36,191 nt of DNA from Nevskia sp. (GCA_030694365.1 JAUXYM010000035.1:1-36191); one strand, 5' to 3'. Numbered from the stretch's first letter, positions 8,007-17,240 are shown. Numbers and translations: made by a program. The notes: generated by a model from the letters alone, not told the origin.

Positions 8007-8208
8007 GGCTCTGCATCGCTTCGATCACCAGCGGATGCAGCGTTTCCTCGCCGTGGGCGATGCAGGCGCGCAACTGCTTCTGCATGCGCGGTTCCCAGAA
8101 CTTGTCGATGTGATTGGCGACTCCGCGCACCGCTTCGCCGTGGTCGGGCTCGGCGGCGAAGAAGTCGGCGATGTTGTTCGCCATGTCGCTGAGGTTCTGG
8201 GGGTTCAT
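7945..8208 (-). CDS. fdsD: NAD-dependent formate dehydrogenase delta subunit
   Basis: 87-residue protein matching the small FdsD subunit/maturation factor of soluble NAD-linked formate dehydrogenases: LSDMANNIADFFAAEPD near the start and VANHIDKFWEPRMQKQL at about 30-46. It is the last gene of the operon; its ATG overlaps the fdhD stop by four bases (ATGA type), indicating translational coupling. FdsD is reported to be needed for a fully active enzyme. Its 3' end runs 62 bases into the opposite-strand GT9 gene. Confidence 0.9.
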   Translation of the reverse strand: MNPQNLSDMANNIADFFAAEPDHGEAVRGVANHIDKFWEPRMQKQLRACIAHGEETLHPLVIEAMQSLTVPAADPARRALAAPPFRG

Positions 8209-9089
8209 GCGGATACGGATTCGTTGGTGATGGGCAACAGCGCGGTGTCGCTGAGGCGTGCCGGGCAGGCGTAGATCACGTGATTGCCGCCGCGTGCATA
8301 GCCGATCAGGCTCAGGCCGGCTTCCTCGGCCATGCGCACGGCGAGCGCGGTCGGTGCCGAGATTGCCGCCAGCAGCGGCATGCCGACGGTCGCCGCTTTC
8401 AGCACCATCTCATAGCTGGCCCGTGAAGTGATCACCGCGAAGCCGCGCGCGCTGTCGATGTGTTCGCGGCTGATCGCGCCGATCAGCTTGTCGAGCGCGT
8501 TGTGGCGACCTACGTCTTCGCGGACCAGCAGCAGCTTGCCGGCGGCATCGGCCCAGGCGGCAGCATGGGTGGCACCGGTGACGGCGTTGATCGGCTGGCG
8601 CTCGCGCAGTTCATGCAGGGCGCGGTGCAGCGCTGCGGTGCTGATCGGCAACCCGGCCGGTACGTGCGGCGCCGGACGCATCGCTTCGGCAATGGTTTCC
8701 GAGCCGCACAGCCCGCAGCCGCTGCGGCCGACCAGATTGCGACGGCGATCGGCGAGCAGCGCCGCAGGCTCGGCCGGAATGCGCAGGTCGATCTCGTAGC
8801 CGTTGTCGAGCGCGTTGACGGTCAGCGATTCGACATCGCTGGCGGTAGCGACGATCGCTTCACTCAACACGAAGCCAAGCGCGAAGTCTTCGAGATCAGC
8901 CGGTGTCGCCATCATCACCACGTGTGGCAGGCCGTTGACGATCAGCGCCACCGGCGTTTCCTCGGCCACGCAGTCCTGGGTATCGCGAGCTACGCCATCG
9001 CGCTGTGCCCGCACCGGCAGCAGGGCATAGCCCGCAACTGGCTCGCTGGCCGTGGCCATCGCCAGCGGCCTATTTGGCAGCGACGGCAT
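8205..9089 (-). CDS. fdhD: Formate dehydrogenase accessory sulfurtransferase FdhD
   Basis: 294 residues, or 284 if translation starts at the internal Met (9059), which avoids the 20-base overlap with fdsA. FdhD passes sulfur from a cysteine desulfurase to the Mo-bis-MGD cofactor of formate dehydrogenase. The essential CxxC is present as SGCGLCGSE (C125, C128). LVREDVGRHNALDKLIG and VITSRASYEMVLKA are family motifs. Its place between fdsA and fdsD is the usual arrangement. Neither candidate start has a strong Shine-Dalgarno; the overlap with fdsA suggests coupled translation. Confidence 0.95.
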   Translation of the reverse strand: MPSLPNRPLAMATASEPVAGYALLPVRAQRDGVARDTQDCVAEETPVALIVNGLPHVVMMATPADLEDFALGFVLSEAIVATASDVESLTVNALDNGYEIDLRIPAEPAALLADRRRNLVGRSGCGLCGSETIAEAMRPAPHVPAGLPISTAALHRALHELRERQPINAVTGATHAAAWADAAGKLLLVREDVGRHNALDKLIGAISREHIDSARGFAVITSRASYEMVLKAATVGMPLLAAISAPTALAVRMAEEAGLSLIGYARGGNHVIYACPARLSDTALLPITNESVSA

Positions 9090-12021
9090 GGCCGGCTTCG
9101 TGAGCCTGGCTCAGGAATTCCTGCTGCTGGTCGCTGAACGCCCGGTAACGGCGCTGCCATTCGCTGGGCTGGCTGACTCTCGTCACTTGCACGGCAGTGA
9201 CCTTGAACTCGGGGCAGTTGGTGGCCCAGTCCGAGTTGTCGGTGGTGATCACGTTGGCACCGGAAAACGGATGGTGGAAGGTGGTGTAGACAACACCCGG
9301 CTGGACGCGCTCGGTGATGTGCGCGCGCAGCACGGTGTTGCCGGAACGGCTTTCGATGCCGACCCAGTCACCGTCCTTGACGCCACGGGTTTCGGCGTCG
9401 TGCGGATGGATTTCGAACACGTCTTCGCTATGCCATTCGTTGTTTGCGGTGCGCCGGGTCTGGGCACCGACGTTGTACTGGGAAAGTATCCGGCCGGTGG
9501 TCAGGATCAGCGGGAACTTGCCGTTGACCTTCTCGTGCGTCGGCACGTATTCGGTCAGCAGGAAGCGGCCCTTGCCACGGACGAATGCGTCGATGTGCAT
9601 GGTCGGCGTGCCGAGCGGGGCTTCGTCGTTGCACGGCCACTGGACGCTGCCGAGTTCATCGAGCTTCTTGAACGACACGCCCGTGAAGGTCGGCGTCAGC
9701 CGCGCGATCTCGTCCATGATTTCGGCCGAGCTCGTGTAGTTCATCGGATAGCCGAGCGCACGGCTAAGCATCTGCGTCGCCTGCCATTCGCCGACGCCAC
9801 TCATCGGCCGCATCACCTGCCTGACCGGCGAGATGCGCCGCTCGGCATTGGTGAAGGTGCCGTCCTTTTCCAGGAACGATGAGCCGGGCAGGAAGACGTG
9901 CGCGAACTTCGCCGTCTCGTTCAGGAACAGATCCTGAACCACCACGCACTCCATCGCGCTCAAGGCAGCGGTGACGTGCTGGGTGTTCGGATCGCTCTGG
10001 GCGATGTCCTCGCCCTGCACGTACAGACCCAGGAATTCGCCATCGAGCGAAGCCTCGAACATGTTCGGAATGCGCAGGCCCGGCTCGTTGGACAGCGACA
10101 CCTTCCATTCAGCCTCGAACTGCGCGCGGGCCGTCGAGTCCGACACATGCCGGTAGCCAGGGAACTCGTGCGGGAAGCTGCCCATGTCGCAGGAGCCCTG
10201 GACGTTGTTCTGGCCACGCAGCGGGTTGATGCCGACACCTTCGCGGCCGACGTTGCCGGTGGCCATCGCCAGATTGGCGATGCCGATTACCATCGTCGAA
10301 CCCTGGCTGTGCTCGGTGACGCCGAGGCCGTAATAGATGGCGCCGTTGCCGCCGGTCGCATACAGCCGCGCAGCACCTCTGACCGTCGCCGCCGGCACAC
10401 CAGTGATCGCTGCCATCGCTTCCGGCGAGTTGCGGCTTTCGGCGACGAACACCCGCCACTTGTTGAACGATTCGACATCGCAGCGCTCGGCGACGAAATC
10501 TTCCTTGACCAGGCCTTCGCTGACCACGACATGGGCCAGCGAGTTGATCAGCGCGACATTGGTGCCCGGCAGCAGTTTCAGGTGGTAGTCGGCTTCGATG
10601 TGCGGCGTGCGCACCAGATCGATGCCGCGCGGGTCGGCGACGATCAGCTTCGCGCCTTCACGCAGGCGGCGCTTCATCTGGGATGCGAACACCGGATGGC
10701 CATCGGTCGGGTTGGCACCGATGACGACAATGACGTCGCTCTGCATCACCGAATCGAAGGTCTGGGTACCGGCCGATTCGCCGATGGTCTGCTTGAGGCC
10801 ATAACCGGTCGGCGAGTGGCAGACGCGGGCGCAGGTGTCGACGTTGTTGTTGCCGAACGCGGCGCGGACCATCTTCTGGACCACGTACACCTCTTCGTTG
10901 GTGCAGCGGCTCGAGGTGATCGCGCCGACCGAATCCTTGCCGTACTTCGTCTGAATGCGCTTGAACTCGGACGCCGCATGCTGGATCGCTACCTCCCAGG
11001 ACACTTCGCGCCAGGGATCGGAAATCTTCGCGCGGATCATCGGCTTGGTGATCCGATCGGTGTGCGTCGCATAGCCGATCGCGAAGCGCCCCTTGACGCA
11101 AGAGTGACCGTGATTCGCGTGGCCATCCTTGTTCGGCACCATGCGGACGATGTCTTCGCCCTTCATCTCGGCGCGGAACGAGCAGCCGACGCCGCAGTAG
11201 GCGCAGGTGGTGATCACGCTGTGCTCGGCCTGGCCCTTGGCGATCAGTGATTTCTCGCTCAGGGTCGCGGTCGGGCAGGCGGCCACGCAGGCCCCGCAGG
11301 ACACGCATTCCGATTCCATGAAGCTGTCGGACTGGCTTGGGCTGACCATCGACTCGAAGCCACGGCCGGAGATGGTCAGCGCCATCGTGCCCTGCTGCTC
11401 GTCGCAGGCACGGACACAGCGCGAGCAGACGATGCACTTGCTCGGATCGAAGCTGAAGTACGGATTGCTCTCGTCCTTCGGCAGAAAGCGATCGTTGAGC
11501 TTGCGCTTGCCGTCGGCATGAACATGCCCATGAACATGATTGGCACCGTCATAGCCGTAACGCACTTCGCGCAGGCCCACCGCGCCGGCCATGTCCTGCA
11601 GCTCGCAGTGGCCGTTGGCGGGGCAGGTCAGGCAGTCCAGCGGGTGATCGGAGATATACAGCTCCATCACGCCGAGGCGCAGCTTGGCCAGCTTGTCGTT
11701 CTGGGTGATCACCTTCATGCCGTTGGCGACCAAGGTCGTGCACGACGCCGGATAGCCGCGCATGCCTTCGATCTGCACCAGGCACAGACGGCAGGAGCCG
11801 AAGGCTTCGAGCATGTCGGTGGCGCAGAGTTTGGGGATGTTGATATCGGCGAGCGCGGCGGCGCGCATCACCGAGGTGCCTTCCGGCACCGTGACTACAC
11901 GGCCGTCGATGTTGAGGGTGACCTGTTGGGCCGCGACTTCGGCAATCGCGGTCTTCTGGCCGACATTGCGCGGCGGGCGCGGGGCGGGGGTACCGAGATC
12001 CTTGTCGATGATCGAGAACAT
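9070..12021 (-). CDS. fdsA: NAD-dependent formate dehydrogenase alpha (molybdenum) subunit
   Basis: 983-residue catalytic subunit oxidising formate to CO2. In order: an N-terminal [2Fe-2S] domain (C66, C77, C80, C94); a NuoG-like His/Cys3 [4Fe-4S] site (H126, C130, C133, C139); a double [4Fe-4S] ferredoxin (C196/199/202/206 and C239/242/245/249); then the Mo-bisMGD domain opening with CAYCGVGC and its [4Fe-4S] (C273, C276, C280, C308). The Mo ligand is Cys401 in ARVCHSPTGYGL, so it is a cysteine, not a selenocysteine enzyme. The C-terminal molybdopterin dinucleotide domain includes LILTTGRILSQYNVGAQTRR. A His-rich stretch (about 161-170, HVHGHVH) sits between cluster domains and seems extra. 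AAGG lies about ten bases before ATG 12021, directly after a palindromic repeat that separates it from fdsB. Confidence 0.97.
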   Translation of the reverse strand: MFSIIDKDLGTPAPRPPRNVGQKTAIAEVAAQQVTLNIDGRVVTVPEGTSVMRAAALADINIPKLCATDMLEAFGSCRLCLVQIEGMRGYPASCTTLVANGMKVITQNDKLAKLRLGVMELYISDHPLDCLTCPANGHCELQDMAGAVGLREVRYGYDGANHVHGHVHADGKRKLNDRFLPKDESNPYFSFDPSKCIVCSRCVRACDEQQGTMALTISGRGFESMVSPSQSDSFMESECVSCGACVAACPTATLSEKSLIAKGQAEHSVITTCAYCGVGCSFRAEMKGEDIVRMVPNKDGHANHGHSCVKGRFAIGYATHTDRITKPMIRAKISDPWREVSWEVAIQHAASEFKRIQTKYGKDSVGAITSSRCTNEEVYVVQKMVRAAFGNNNVDTCARVCHSPTGYGLKQTIGESAGTQTFDSVMQSDVIVVIGANPTDGHPVFASQMKRRLREGAKLIVADPRGIDLVRTPHIEADYHLKLLPGTNVALINSLAHVVVSEGLVKEDFVAERCDVESFNKWRVFVAESRNSPEAMAAITGVPAATVRGAARLYATGGNGAIYYGLGVTEHSQGSTMVIGIANLAMATGNVGREGVGINPLRGQNNVQGSCDMGSFPHEFPGYRHVSDSTARAQFEAEWKVSLSNEPGLRIPNMFEASLDGEFLGLYVQGEDIAQSDPNTQHVTAALSAMECVVVQDLFLNETAKFAHVFLPGSSFLEKDGTFTNAERRISPVRQVMRPMSGVGEWQATQMLSRALGYPMNYTSSAEIMDEIARLTPTFTGVSFKKLDELGSVQWPCNDEAPLGTPTMHIDAFVRGKGRFLLTEYVPTHEKVNGKFPLILTTGRILSQYNVGAQTRRTANNEWHSEDVFEIHPHDAETRGVKDGDWVGIESRSGNTVLRAHITERVQPGVVYTTFHHPFSGANVITTDNSDWATNCPEFKVTAVQVTRVSQPSEWQRRYRAFSDQQQEFLSQAHEAGHAVAAK

Positions 12022-12036
12022 GGCTGCTGACCTTTT

Positions 12037-12165
12037 GTAGGGCGGGTTAGCGGCTTCACCGCGTAACCCGCCATCTTCGCTGACATCTGAATAACGGAGG
12101 ACCGCTTTGAATCAAGCTGCATTGAATCTGGCGGGATACGCGGTGAAGCTGCTATCCCGCCCTAC
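12037..12165. repeat. Inverted repeat between fdsB and fdsA
   Basis: Two 37-base arms (12037-12073 and 12129-12165) are near-perfect reverse complements with only a few mismatches. Each arm is itself a GTAGGGCGGGTTAGCGG / CCGCGTAACCCGCC type hairpin, common in gammaproteobacteria. The right arm covers the fdsB stop codon (12152-12154), and the left arm abuts the fdsA ribosome-binding site. On the operon mRNA it would form a large stem in the fdsB-fdsA gap. Confidence 0.85.
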
Positions 12166-13705
12166 GGAAATCCTCCGGGAAATGATTGAGTGCCGACAAC
12201 ACCGGGAACGGCGCCATGCCGCCCAGCGCGCACAGGCTTCCGGCGAGCATCGTGTCGCAGAGATCGCGGAGCAGGGCTTCCTGCTTGACCGGCTGATCGC
12301 CGGCTACCAGCCGGTCGATCACTTCCATGCCGCGGGTCGAGCCGATGCGGCAGGGCGTGCACTTGCCGCAGGATTCGGTGGCGCAGAACTCCATCGAGAA
12401 GCGCGCTTGCTCGGCCATGTCGACGGTGTCGTCGAACACCGTGATGCCCCCGTGGCCGACCATGTTGTTGAGCTTGGCGTAGGCCTCGTAGTCGAGCGGC
12501 AGATCGAACTGGGAATCCGGGATGTAGGCCCCGAGCGGGCCGCCGACCTGCACGGTACGGATCGGCCGGCCGCTCAAGCTCCCGCCGCCGAAGCTGTAGA
12601 GCAGATCGCGCAAGGACACGCCGAAGGCCTTCTCGACCAGCCCGCCACGCTTGATGTTGCCGGCCAGCTGCACCGGAAGCGTGCCGCGCGAGCGGTCGAC
12701 GCCGAAGTTCTTGTAATGCTCCGAACCCTTGTCGAGGATGATCGGCACCGAGGCCAGGGTGATGACGTTGTTGATCACCGTCGGGCAACCGAACAGGCCC
12801 TTGATCGCCGGCAGCGGCGGCTTGAAGCGGACCATGCCGCGCTTGCCTTCCAGCGATTCCAGCAGCGCGGTTTCCTCGCCGCAGATATAGGCGCCGGCAC
12901 CCATCCGCACTTCCAGATCGAAATGCTTGCCGGAACCCTGGATATTGGCACCCAGCCAGTTCGCGGCATACGCGGCCTTGATCGCTTCGTTCAGCGCCCG
13001 CTCGCCATAGGGATATTCGCAGCGCAAATAGATGGTGCCGCGCGTGGCACCGACGGCGACGCCGGCGATGGTCATGCCTTCGATCAATACGAAGGGATCA
13101 CCTTCGCAGACCATGCGATCGGCGAAGGTGCCGGAATCGCCTTCGTCGCCATTGCAGACGATGTACTTCTGCGCGCCTTCCGCGCCCGCCACTGTCTTCC
13201 ACTTGATGCCGGCCGGGAACGCAGCGCCGCCACGACCGCGCAAGCCGGAGTCGGTCACTGCGGCGATGATTGCGGCTGGCTCCATCGCCAGTGCGTTCGT
13301 CAGGCCCTTGTAGCCGTCGTGAGCGCGGTAGTCGGCGAGGCTGACCGGATCGGTGATGCCGGCGCGGGCGAAGGTCAGGCGCTCCTGATTCTTGAGGTAC
13401 GGAATCTCCTCGACCAGATCGAGACTCAGCGGATGACTACCGCTGTGAATCAGCCCTGCCGCGAACAGCGAAGCGACGTCTTCCGGCTGCACCGGGCCGT
13501 AGCCCATGCGGCCAGCATCAGTGGCCACTTCGACCAGCGGCTCCAGCCAGAACATGCCGCGCGAGCTGTTGCGGACCAGCTTGATGTCCAGGCCGATGCG
13601 CGCCGCTTCGGCGCTGATCGCGGCAGCCACGTCATCGGCGCCGAGCGAAATCGCGGTGGAATCGCGCGGCACGTAGATGGTCACGGCTTTCTTCGGGGCG
13701 TTCAT
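12152..13705 (-). CDS. fdsB: NAD-dependent formate dehydrogenase beta (flavin) subunit
   Basis: 517-residue diaphorase subunit that passes electrons from the iron-sulfur chain to NAD via FMN. The N-terminal thioredoxin-like domain (about 1-100) precedes the NuoF-like core. FMN/NADH-binding motifs are [16 protein letters not shown] (154-169), [14 protein letters not shown] (184-197) and [19 protein letters not shown] (269-287). The [4Fe-4S] site is [12 protein letters not shown] with C446, C449, C452 and distal C492. The start overlaps the fdsG stop by four bases. The last residues (RRAG) and the stop codon are encoded by the right arm of a palindromic repeat, so the C-terminus was probably reshaped by repeat insertion. 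Confidence 0.97.
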   Translation of the reverse strand: MNAPKKAVTIYVPRDSTAISLGADDVAAAISAEAARIGLDIKLVRNSSRGMFWLEPLVEVATDAGRMGYGPVQPEDVASLFAAGLIHSGSHPLSLDLVEEIPYLKNQERLTFARAGITDPVSLADYRAHDGYKGLTNALAMEPAAIIAAVTDSGLRGRGGAAFPAGIKWKTVAGAEGAQKYIVCNGDEGDSGTFADRMVCEGDPFVLIEGMTIAGVAVGATRGTIYLRCEYPYGERALNEAIKAAYAANWLGANIQGSGKHFDLEVRMGAGAYICGEETALLESLEGKRGMVRFKPPLPAIKGLFGCPTVINNVITLASVPIILDKGSEHYKNFGVDRSRGTLPVQLAGNIKRGGLVEKAFGVSLRDLLYSFGGGSLSGRPIRTVQVGGPLGAYIPDSQFDLPLDYEAYAKLNNMVGHGGITVFDDTVDMAEQARFSMEFCATESCGKCTPCRIGSTRGMEVIDRLVAGDQPVKQEALLRDLCDTMLAGSLCALGGMAPFPVLSALNHFPEDFRRAG

Positions 13706-14223
13706 GCCGTCACTCCGGTCAGGCGATCGAAGCGGTCAGCGGTCACGCGGCCTTTCAGCGCGCCATCGATCATCAGGCTCGGGCCGACCGCGCAATTGCC
13801 GAGGCAGTACGCCGGTTCCAGCGTGTAGCGGCCATCGGCGGTGGTCTGGTGGAAGTCGATGCCGAGCGTGGTTTTCACGTGGGCTTCGAGCGCCCGGCCA
13901 CCGACCGCCTGACAGGCTTCGGCCCGGCACAGATGCAGCACGTGCTCGCCTGGCTTCTCGGTGCGGTACCAGTGATAGAAGCTGATCACGCCATGCACTT
14001 CGGCGCGCGACAGGTTCAGCGACTTGGCGATGATCGGCACCGCATCCTTCGGCACATAGCCGAGCGCGTCCTGCACGCCGTGCAGGATCGGCAGCAAGGC
14101 GCCCGGCAGGTCCTTCAGTCTGGCCAGCACGGCATTGATCGCGGCGCTATCGGCGGCCGACAGCGATGACAGCTCGGCGAGCTTGATCGGCGGACTGCGG
14201 CGCTCGAAGGTGGAAGTAGCCAT
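13702..14223 (-). CDS. fdsG: NAD-dependent formate dehydrogenase gamma subunit
   Basis: 173-residue NuoE-like thioredoxin-fold subunit carrying one [2Fe-2S] cluster. The ligands are C99 and C104 ([10 protein letters not shown]) and C140 and C144 ([12 protein letters not shown]). The N-terminal helical part includes [17 protein letters not shown] and the SFYHWYRT motif. It works as the electron transfer partner of FdsB. The start at 14223 lies 15 bases after the transporter stop, and the stop overlaps fdsB by four bases, so it is in one transcription unit with both. The Shine-Dalgarno is weak. Confidence 0.96.
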   Translation of the reverse strand: MATSTFERRSPPIKLAELSSLSAADSAAINAVLARLKDLPGALLPILHGVQDALGYVPKDAVPIIAKSLNLSRAEVHGVISFYHWYRTEKPGEHVLHLCRAEACQAVGGRALEAHVKTTLGIDFHQTTADGRYTLEPAYCLGNCAVGPSLMIDGALKGRVTADRFDRLTGVTA

Positions 14224-14238
14224 GGTTGGTTTGGTCGA

Positions 14239-15909
14239 TTACTTGAACAGGATCGCGGCCTTGGCGACGGTCTGCGACACGCCCCAGGCCAGTGGAATGC
14301 CGACGGCGAGCCAGGCGAGCAGCGCCGTGACCCTGAAGCCCCGGACGGTTTGAACGGTTTGAATGGAACGGGTCGGCGCAGCCGCAGGGGCGATCTCGTG
14401 CGCCAGCTTTCTGGCTTCGGCCAGTTCGGCCTCGTTCATCTGCCATTTCGGCTCGACGGGGCGAATCAGCAGATTGCAGACGAAGCCGACGACCAGCAGC
14501 CCTGCGAGGATCAGCATCGTGGTGTCGTAGACCTGCGCTTTCGCGAGACCTTGGCCGAGCTGGTACTCGCGCAGATAGTTGACGATCACCGGGCCGAAGA
14601 TGCCGGCGATCGACCAGGCGGTCAGCAGCCGGCCGTGGATGGCGCCGACGAACTGGGTGCCGAACATGTCGGCGAGATAGGCGGGCACGGTCGCGAAGCC
14701 GCCGCCGTACATCGACAGGATGATGCAGAACGCGGCGACGAACAGCGCCACGCTGCCGGCATGTCCGGCGCTCGGTGCGGACGCATAGAGCGCGGTGCCG
14801 AGCAGGAAGAAGATCGCGTAGGTGATCTTGCGGCCGAGCTGGTCGGACATCGAAGCCCAGAAGAAACGGCCAGCGATGTTGAACAGGCTGAGCAGGCCGG
14901 TGAAGCCGGCAGCGATCGCCGCGATCTGCGCGGCCTGGCTGGCATCGAGCGAGCCGATCGCGGCCTCGATGCCGATGAGCTTTCCGCCGAACACTTCCTG
15001 CAGCATCGGCGAAGCCATGCCGATGACGCCGATGCCAGCGGTGACGTTCAGGCACAACACCGCCCAGATCAGCCAGAACTGCGGCGTCCGATGGGCATTG
15101 CGTAGATGCACGTGCTTCGAGCTGATCATTGCCTTGGCGGTGTTCGCCGCTGGTGGCGTCCAGCCTGCAGGCTTCCAGCCGGCGGCGGGCACGCGATAGC
15201 CGAGCGCGCCGGCAGTCATGAACAAGGCATAGATCAGCGCCATCGTCACGAAAGTTTCAGCAACGCCGATCGAGCTCGCCGTGGCGTACTGGGTCATCAG
15301 CAACTGGGCCAGCGGGCTGCCGATCATGGCACCGCCGCCGAAGCCCATGATCGCCATGCCGGTGGCCATGCCACGGCGATCCGGGAACCACTTGATCAGG
15401 GTCGACACCGGCGAGATGTAGCCCAGGCCAAGGCCGATGCCGCCGATCACGCCGGAGCCGAGCAGCATCAGCCAGAACTGATGCAGGTGAATGCCAAGCG
15501 CCGACAGCAGCATGCCGCCGCACCAGCAGGCCATCGACACCAGCCCGGCCTTGCGCGGGCCGGCACGTTCCAGCCAGCCGCCCCAGATCGCAGCACTGGA
15601 GCCGAGAAAGACGAAGAACAGCGTGTACATCCAGCCGAGCGTGGAAATCTTCCAGTCGCAATGGCTGACGAACAGTTCGGTGAAGAAGCTGGTACCAGCC
15701 GGGCAGGCGACCGGTGCATCGACACCGACGGCTTTCGACAGCGGCAACCAGAACACGCTGAAACCGTAGGCCATGCCGATACAGAGGTGGATCGCGAGCG
15801 CAGCCGGCGGCACCAGCCAGCGGTTGAATCCCGGGCCGGCGATCGTCCGTTCCTTGGCCAGAAAATCGAGCAGGCTCGATGTTCCTGCCGTTGGCGCGAT
15901 GCTCGACAT
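14239..15909 (-). CDS. OFA-family MFS transporter (oxalate/formate type) with fused small-subunit-like C-terminal helix
   Basis: 556-residue inner-membrane MFS protein with about 12 helices and OFA hallmarks: AIHLCIGMAYGFSVFWLPLS near the start, GGIGLGLGYISPVSTLIKWFPDRRGMATG (about 155-183) and a second-half repeat with GRFFWASMSDQLGRK. It probably imports formate or exchanges it with another carboxylate; direct evidence is only its place as first gene of the fds operon. After a charged linker (about 475-525) the C-terminus adds an extra hydrophobic helix, LLAWLAVGIPLAWGVSQTVAKA, which resembles the separate 'MFS transporter small subunit' found beside OFA transporters elsewhere. GGAGG precedes ATG 15909. 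The gene is divergent from the regulator at 16092. Confidence 0.9.
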   Translation of the reverse strand: MSSIAPTAGTSSLLDFLAKERTIAGPGFNRWLVPPAALAIHLCIGMAYGFSVFWLPLSKAVGVDAPVACPAGTSFFTELFVSHCDWKISTLGWMYTLFFVFLGSSAAIWGGWLERAGPRKAGLVSMACWCGGMLLSALGIHLHQFWLMLLGSGVIGGIGLGLGYISPVSTLIKWFPDRRGMATGMAIMGFGGGAMIGSPLAQLLMTQYATASSIGVAETFVTMALIYALFMTAGALGYRVPAAGWKPAGWTPPAANTAKAMISSKHVHLRNAHRTPQFWLIWAVLCLNVTAGIGVIGMASPMLQEVFGGKLIGIEAAIGSLDASQAAQIAAIAAGFTGLLSLFNIAGRFFWASMSDQLGRKITYAIFFLLGTALYASAPSAGHAGSVALFVAAFCIILSMYGGGFATVPAYLADMFGTQFVGAIHGRLLTAWSIAGIFGPVIVNYLREYQLGQGLAKAQVYDTTMLILAGLLVVGFVCNLLIRPVEPKWQMNEAELAEARKLAHEIAPAAAPTRSIQTVQTVRGFRVTALLAWLAVGIPLAWGVSQTVAKAAILFK

Positions 15910-16091
15910 CCATCCTCCGTTGCAGCAGTCTGCAAGACCTGCTGTTTATGTGCCTGGAAACATATCTGCATCCTTGCAAATGCTGCTGTTACGACACGGT
16001 AGTCGTACCGGGCAGCGATGAAAATATGTATCGTAAAGCCTAAATCGCATTCTTCTTTTCTGATCCTGTTTCCGATCTTCTGGGCGCTCCG
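15910..16091. promoter_or_regulatory. Divergent control region between transporter/fds operon and regulator
   Basis: 182 bases, more AT-rich than the flanking genes, that must hold the start signals for both directions. Two dyads stand out: TACGAC-ACGGTA-GTCGTA (15990-16007) and CGATGAAAATATGTATCG (16016-16033, ends CGAT/ATCG around a TA-rich centre). The second loosely recalls ModE-type sites. These are candidate operators for the adjacent ModE-like regulator (inference). Confidence 0.45.
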
Positions 16092-17240
16092 ATGTTCAAG
16101 GTTTCGATCAAGCCGCACTGGCAACTCGAACAGGCCGACGGCAAGCAGTCACTGCCGCGTCTGGTCGAGCTTCTGGCCCGGGTCCGGGAAACCGGCACTC
16201 TGGCCGAAGCCTGCATCCAGGCCGGGCTGTCCTACCGCTATGCTTGGGGTCTGTTGCAGGACGGCACCCGCACCTTCGGCGCGCCGCTGGTGGCGATGCA
16301 GCGCGGCCGCGGTGCGGTGCTGACGCCGCTGGCGGAGAAGCTGGTCTGGGCCGACAAGCGCATCAACGCGCGCTTGGCACCGCTGCTCGACAGCCTGGCC
16401 TCGGAACTGGAAGTGGAACTGGAACGCGCGCTCAGCGACACCGGCGCCATCCTTCGCGTGCAGGCCAGCCATGGCTTTGCGGTGGAAACCCTGCGCGACT
16501 GGTTCGTGCGCAGCCGGATTCCGATCGATCTGAAATACCGCTCCAGCTTCGAAGCGCTCGGCGCGTTCAGGAGCGGCGCCTGCGATCTGGCCGGCTTCCA
16601 CGTGCCGCTCGGCGAGTTCGAAGCACCGGCGCTGCAGCAGTACGCCGCCTGGCTGAAGCCGCAGACCCATCGGCTGATCATGCTGGCGACGCGGCGCCAG
16701 GGTCTGATCGTGGCACCCGGCAATCCGAAGAGCATCCAGTCGCTGGCCGATCTGTCCCGCGCCGATGTCCGCTTCGTCAATCGCCAGCCTGGTTCCGGCA
16801 CCCGGATGCTGCTGGATCTGATGCTCGAAAAGGCCGAACTCGACGGCACCGGCATCACCGGCTACGAAAGCGGCGAATTCACCCATGCGGCGGTCGCCGC
16901 CTATGTCGCCAGCGGCATGGCCGATGCTGGCGTCGGCGTTGAAGCGGCGGCCAAGCGCTTCGATCTTGGCTTCGTGCCGCTGGCCGGCGAGCGCTACTTC
17001 TTCCTGTGCTCGAAAAGCGCGCTGAAGACGCCGGCGCTGCTGAGCGTGATCGACACCCTGTGCAACCCGGACTTCCGCAATCTGGTCAATGCCTTGCCCG
17101 GCTACAACGCCGCGAACTGCGGTGAAGTGCTGGCCATCGAGGAAGCCTTCCCGGACTTTGGTCGTCTGCCGAAAAGCCGCACGGCGAAAGCGGCCAGACG
17201 GCCAGGCTCTGTCGAAAGCCGGTGTAACCCGATCGACTGA
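16092..17240 (+). CDS. ModE-like HTH regulator with periplasmic-binding-type ligand domain (FdsR-like position)
   Basis: 382-residue cytoplasmic regulator. Residues about 20-90 form a ModE/LysR-type winged HTH (TGTLAEACIQAGLSYRYAWGLL at 35-56, then GRGAVLTPLAEKLV). Residues about 125-355 are a PBP-like ligand-binding domain of the kind seen in molybdate-linked proteins (PF12727-like), with VAPGNPKSIQSLADL and NRQPGSGTRMLLDLML. There is no signal peptide. It is divergent from the transporter-fdsGBA operon, the usual place for an fds regulator, so it probably senses an anion (formate or molybdate) and controls that operon; this is inference. The last 25 residues are basic and low in conservation-like features. 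Confidence 0.85.
   Translation: MFKVSIKPHWQLEQADGKQSLPRLVELLARVRETGTLAEACIQAGLSYRYAWGLLQDGTRTFGAPLVAMQRGRGAVLTPLAEKLVWADKRINARLAPLLDSLASELEVELERALSDTGAILRVQASHGFAVETLRDWFVRSRIPIDLKYRSSFEALGAFRSGACDLAGFHVPLGEFEAPALQQYAAWLKPQTHRLIMLATRRQGLIVAPGNPKSIQSLADLSRADVRFVNRQPGSGTRMLLDLMLEKAELDGTGITGYESGEFTHAAVAAYVASGMADAGVGVEAAAKRFDLGFVPLAGERYFFLCSKSALKTPALLSVIDTLCNPDFRNLVNALPGYNAANCGEVLAIEEAFPDFGRLPKSRTAKAARRPGSVESRCNPID

Noticed and set aside
10800-10840. Selenocysteine formate dehydrogenase
   Set aside because: The Mo-ligand position reads as an ordinary cysteine codon in CHSPTGYGL; there is no in-frame TGA.
9898-11250. 450-codon plus-strand open frame over fdsA
   Set aside because: Antisense shadow of fdsA with the same composition bias.
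12107-13828. 573-codon plus-strand open frame over fdsB
   Set aside because: Antisense shadow of fdsB; low-complexity His/Gln/Arg-rich translation without recognisable domains.
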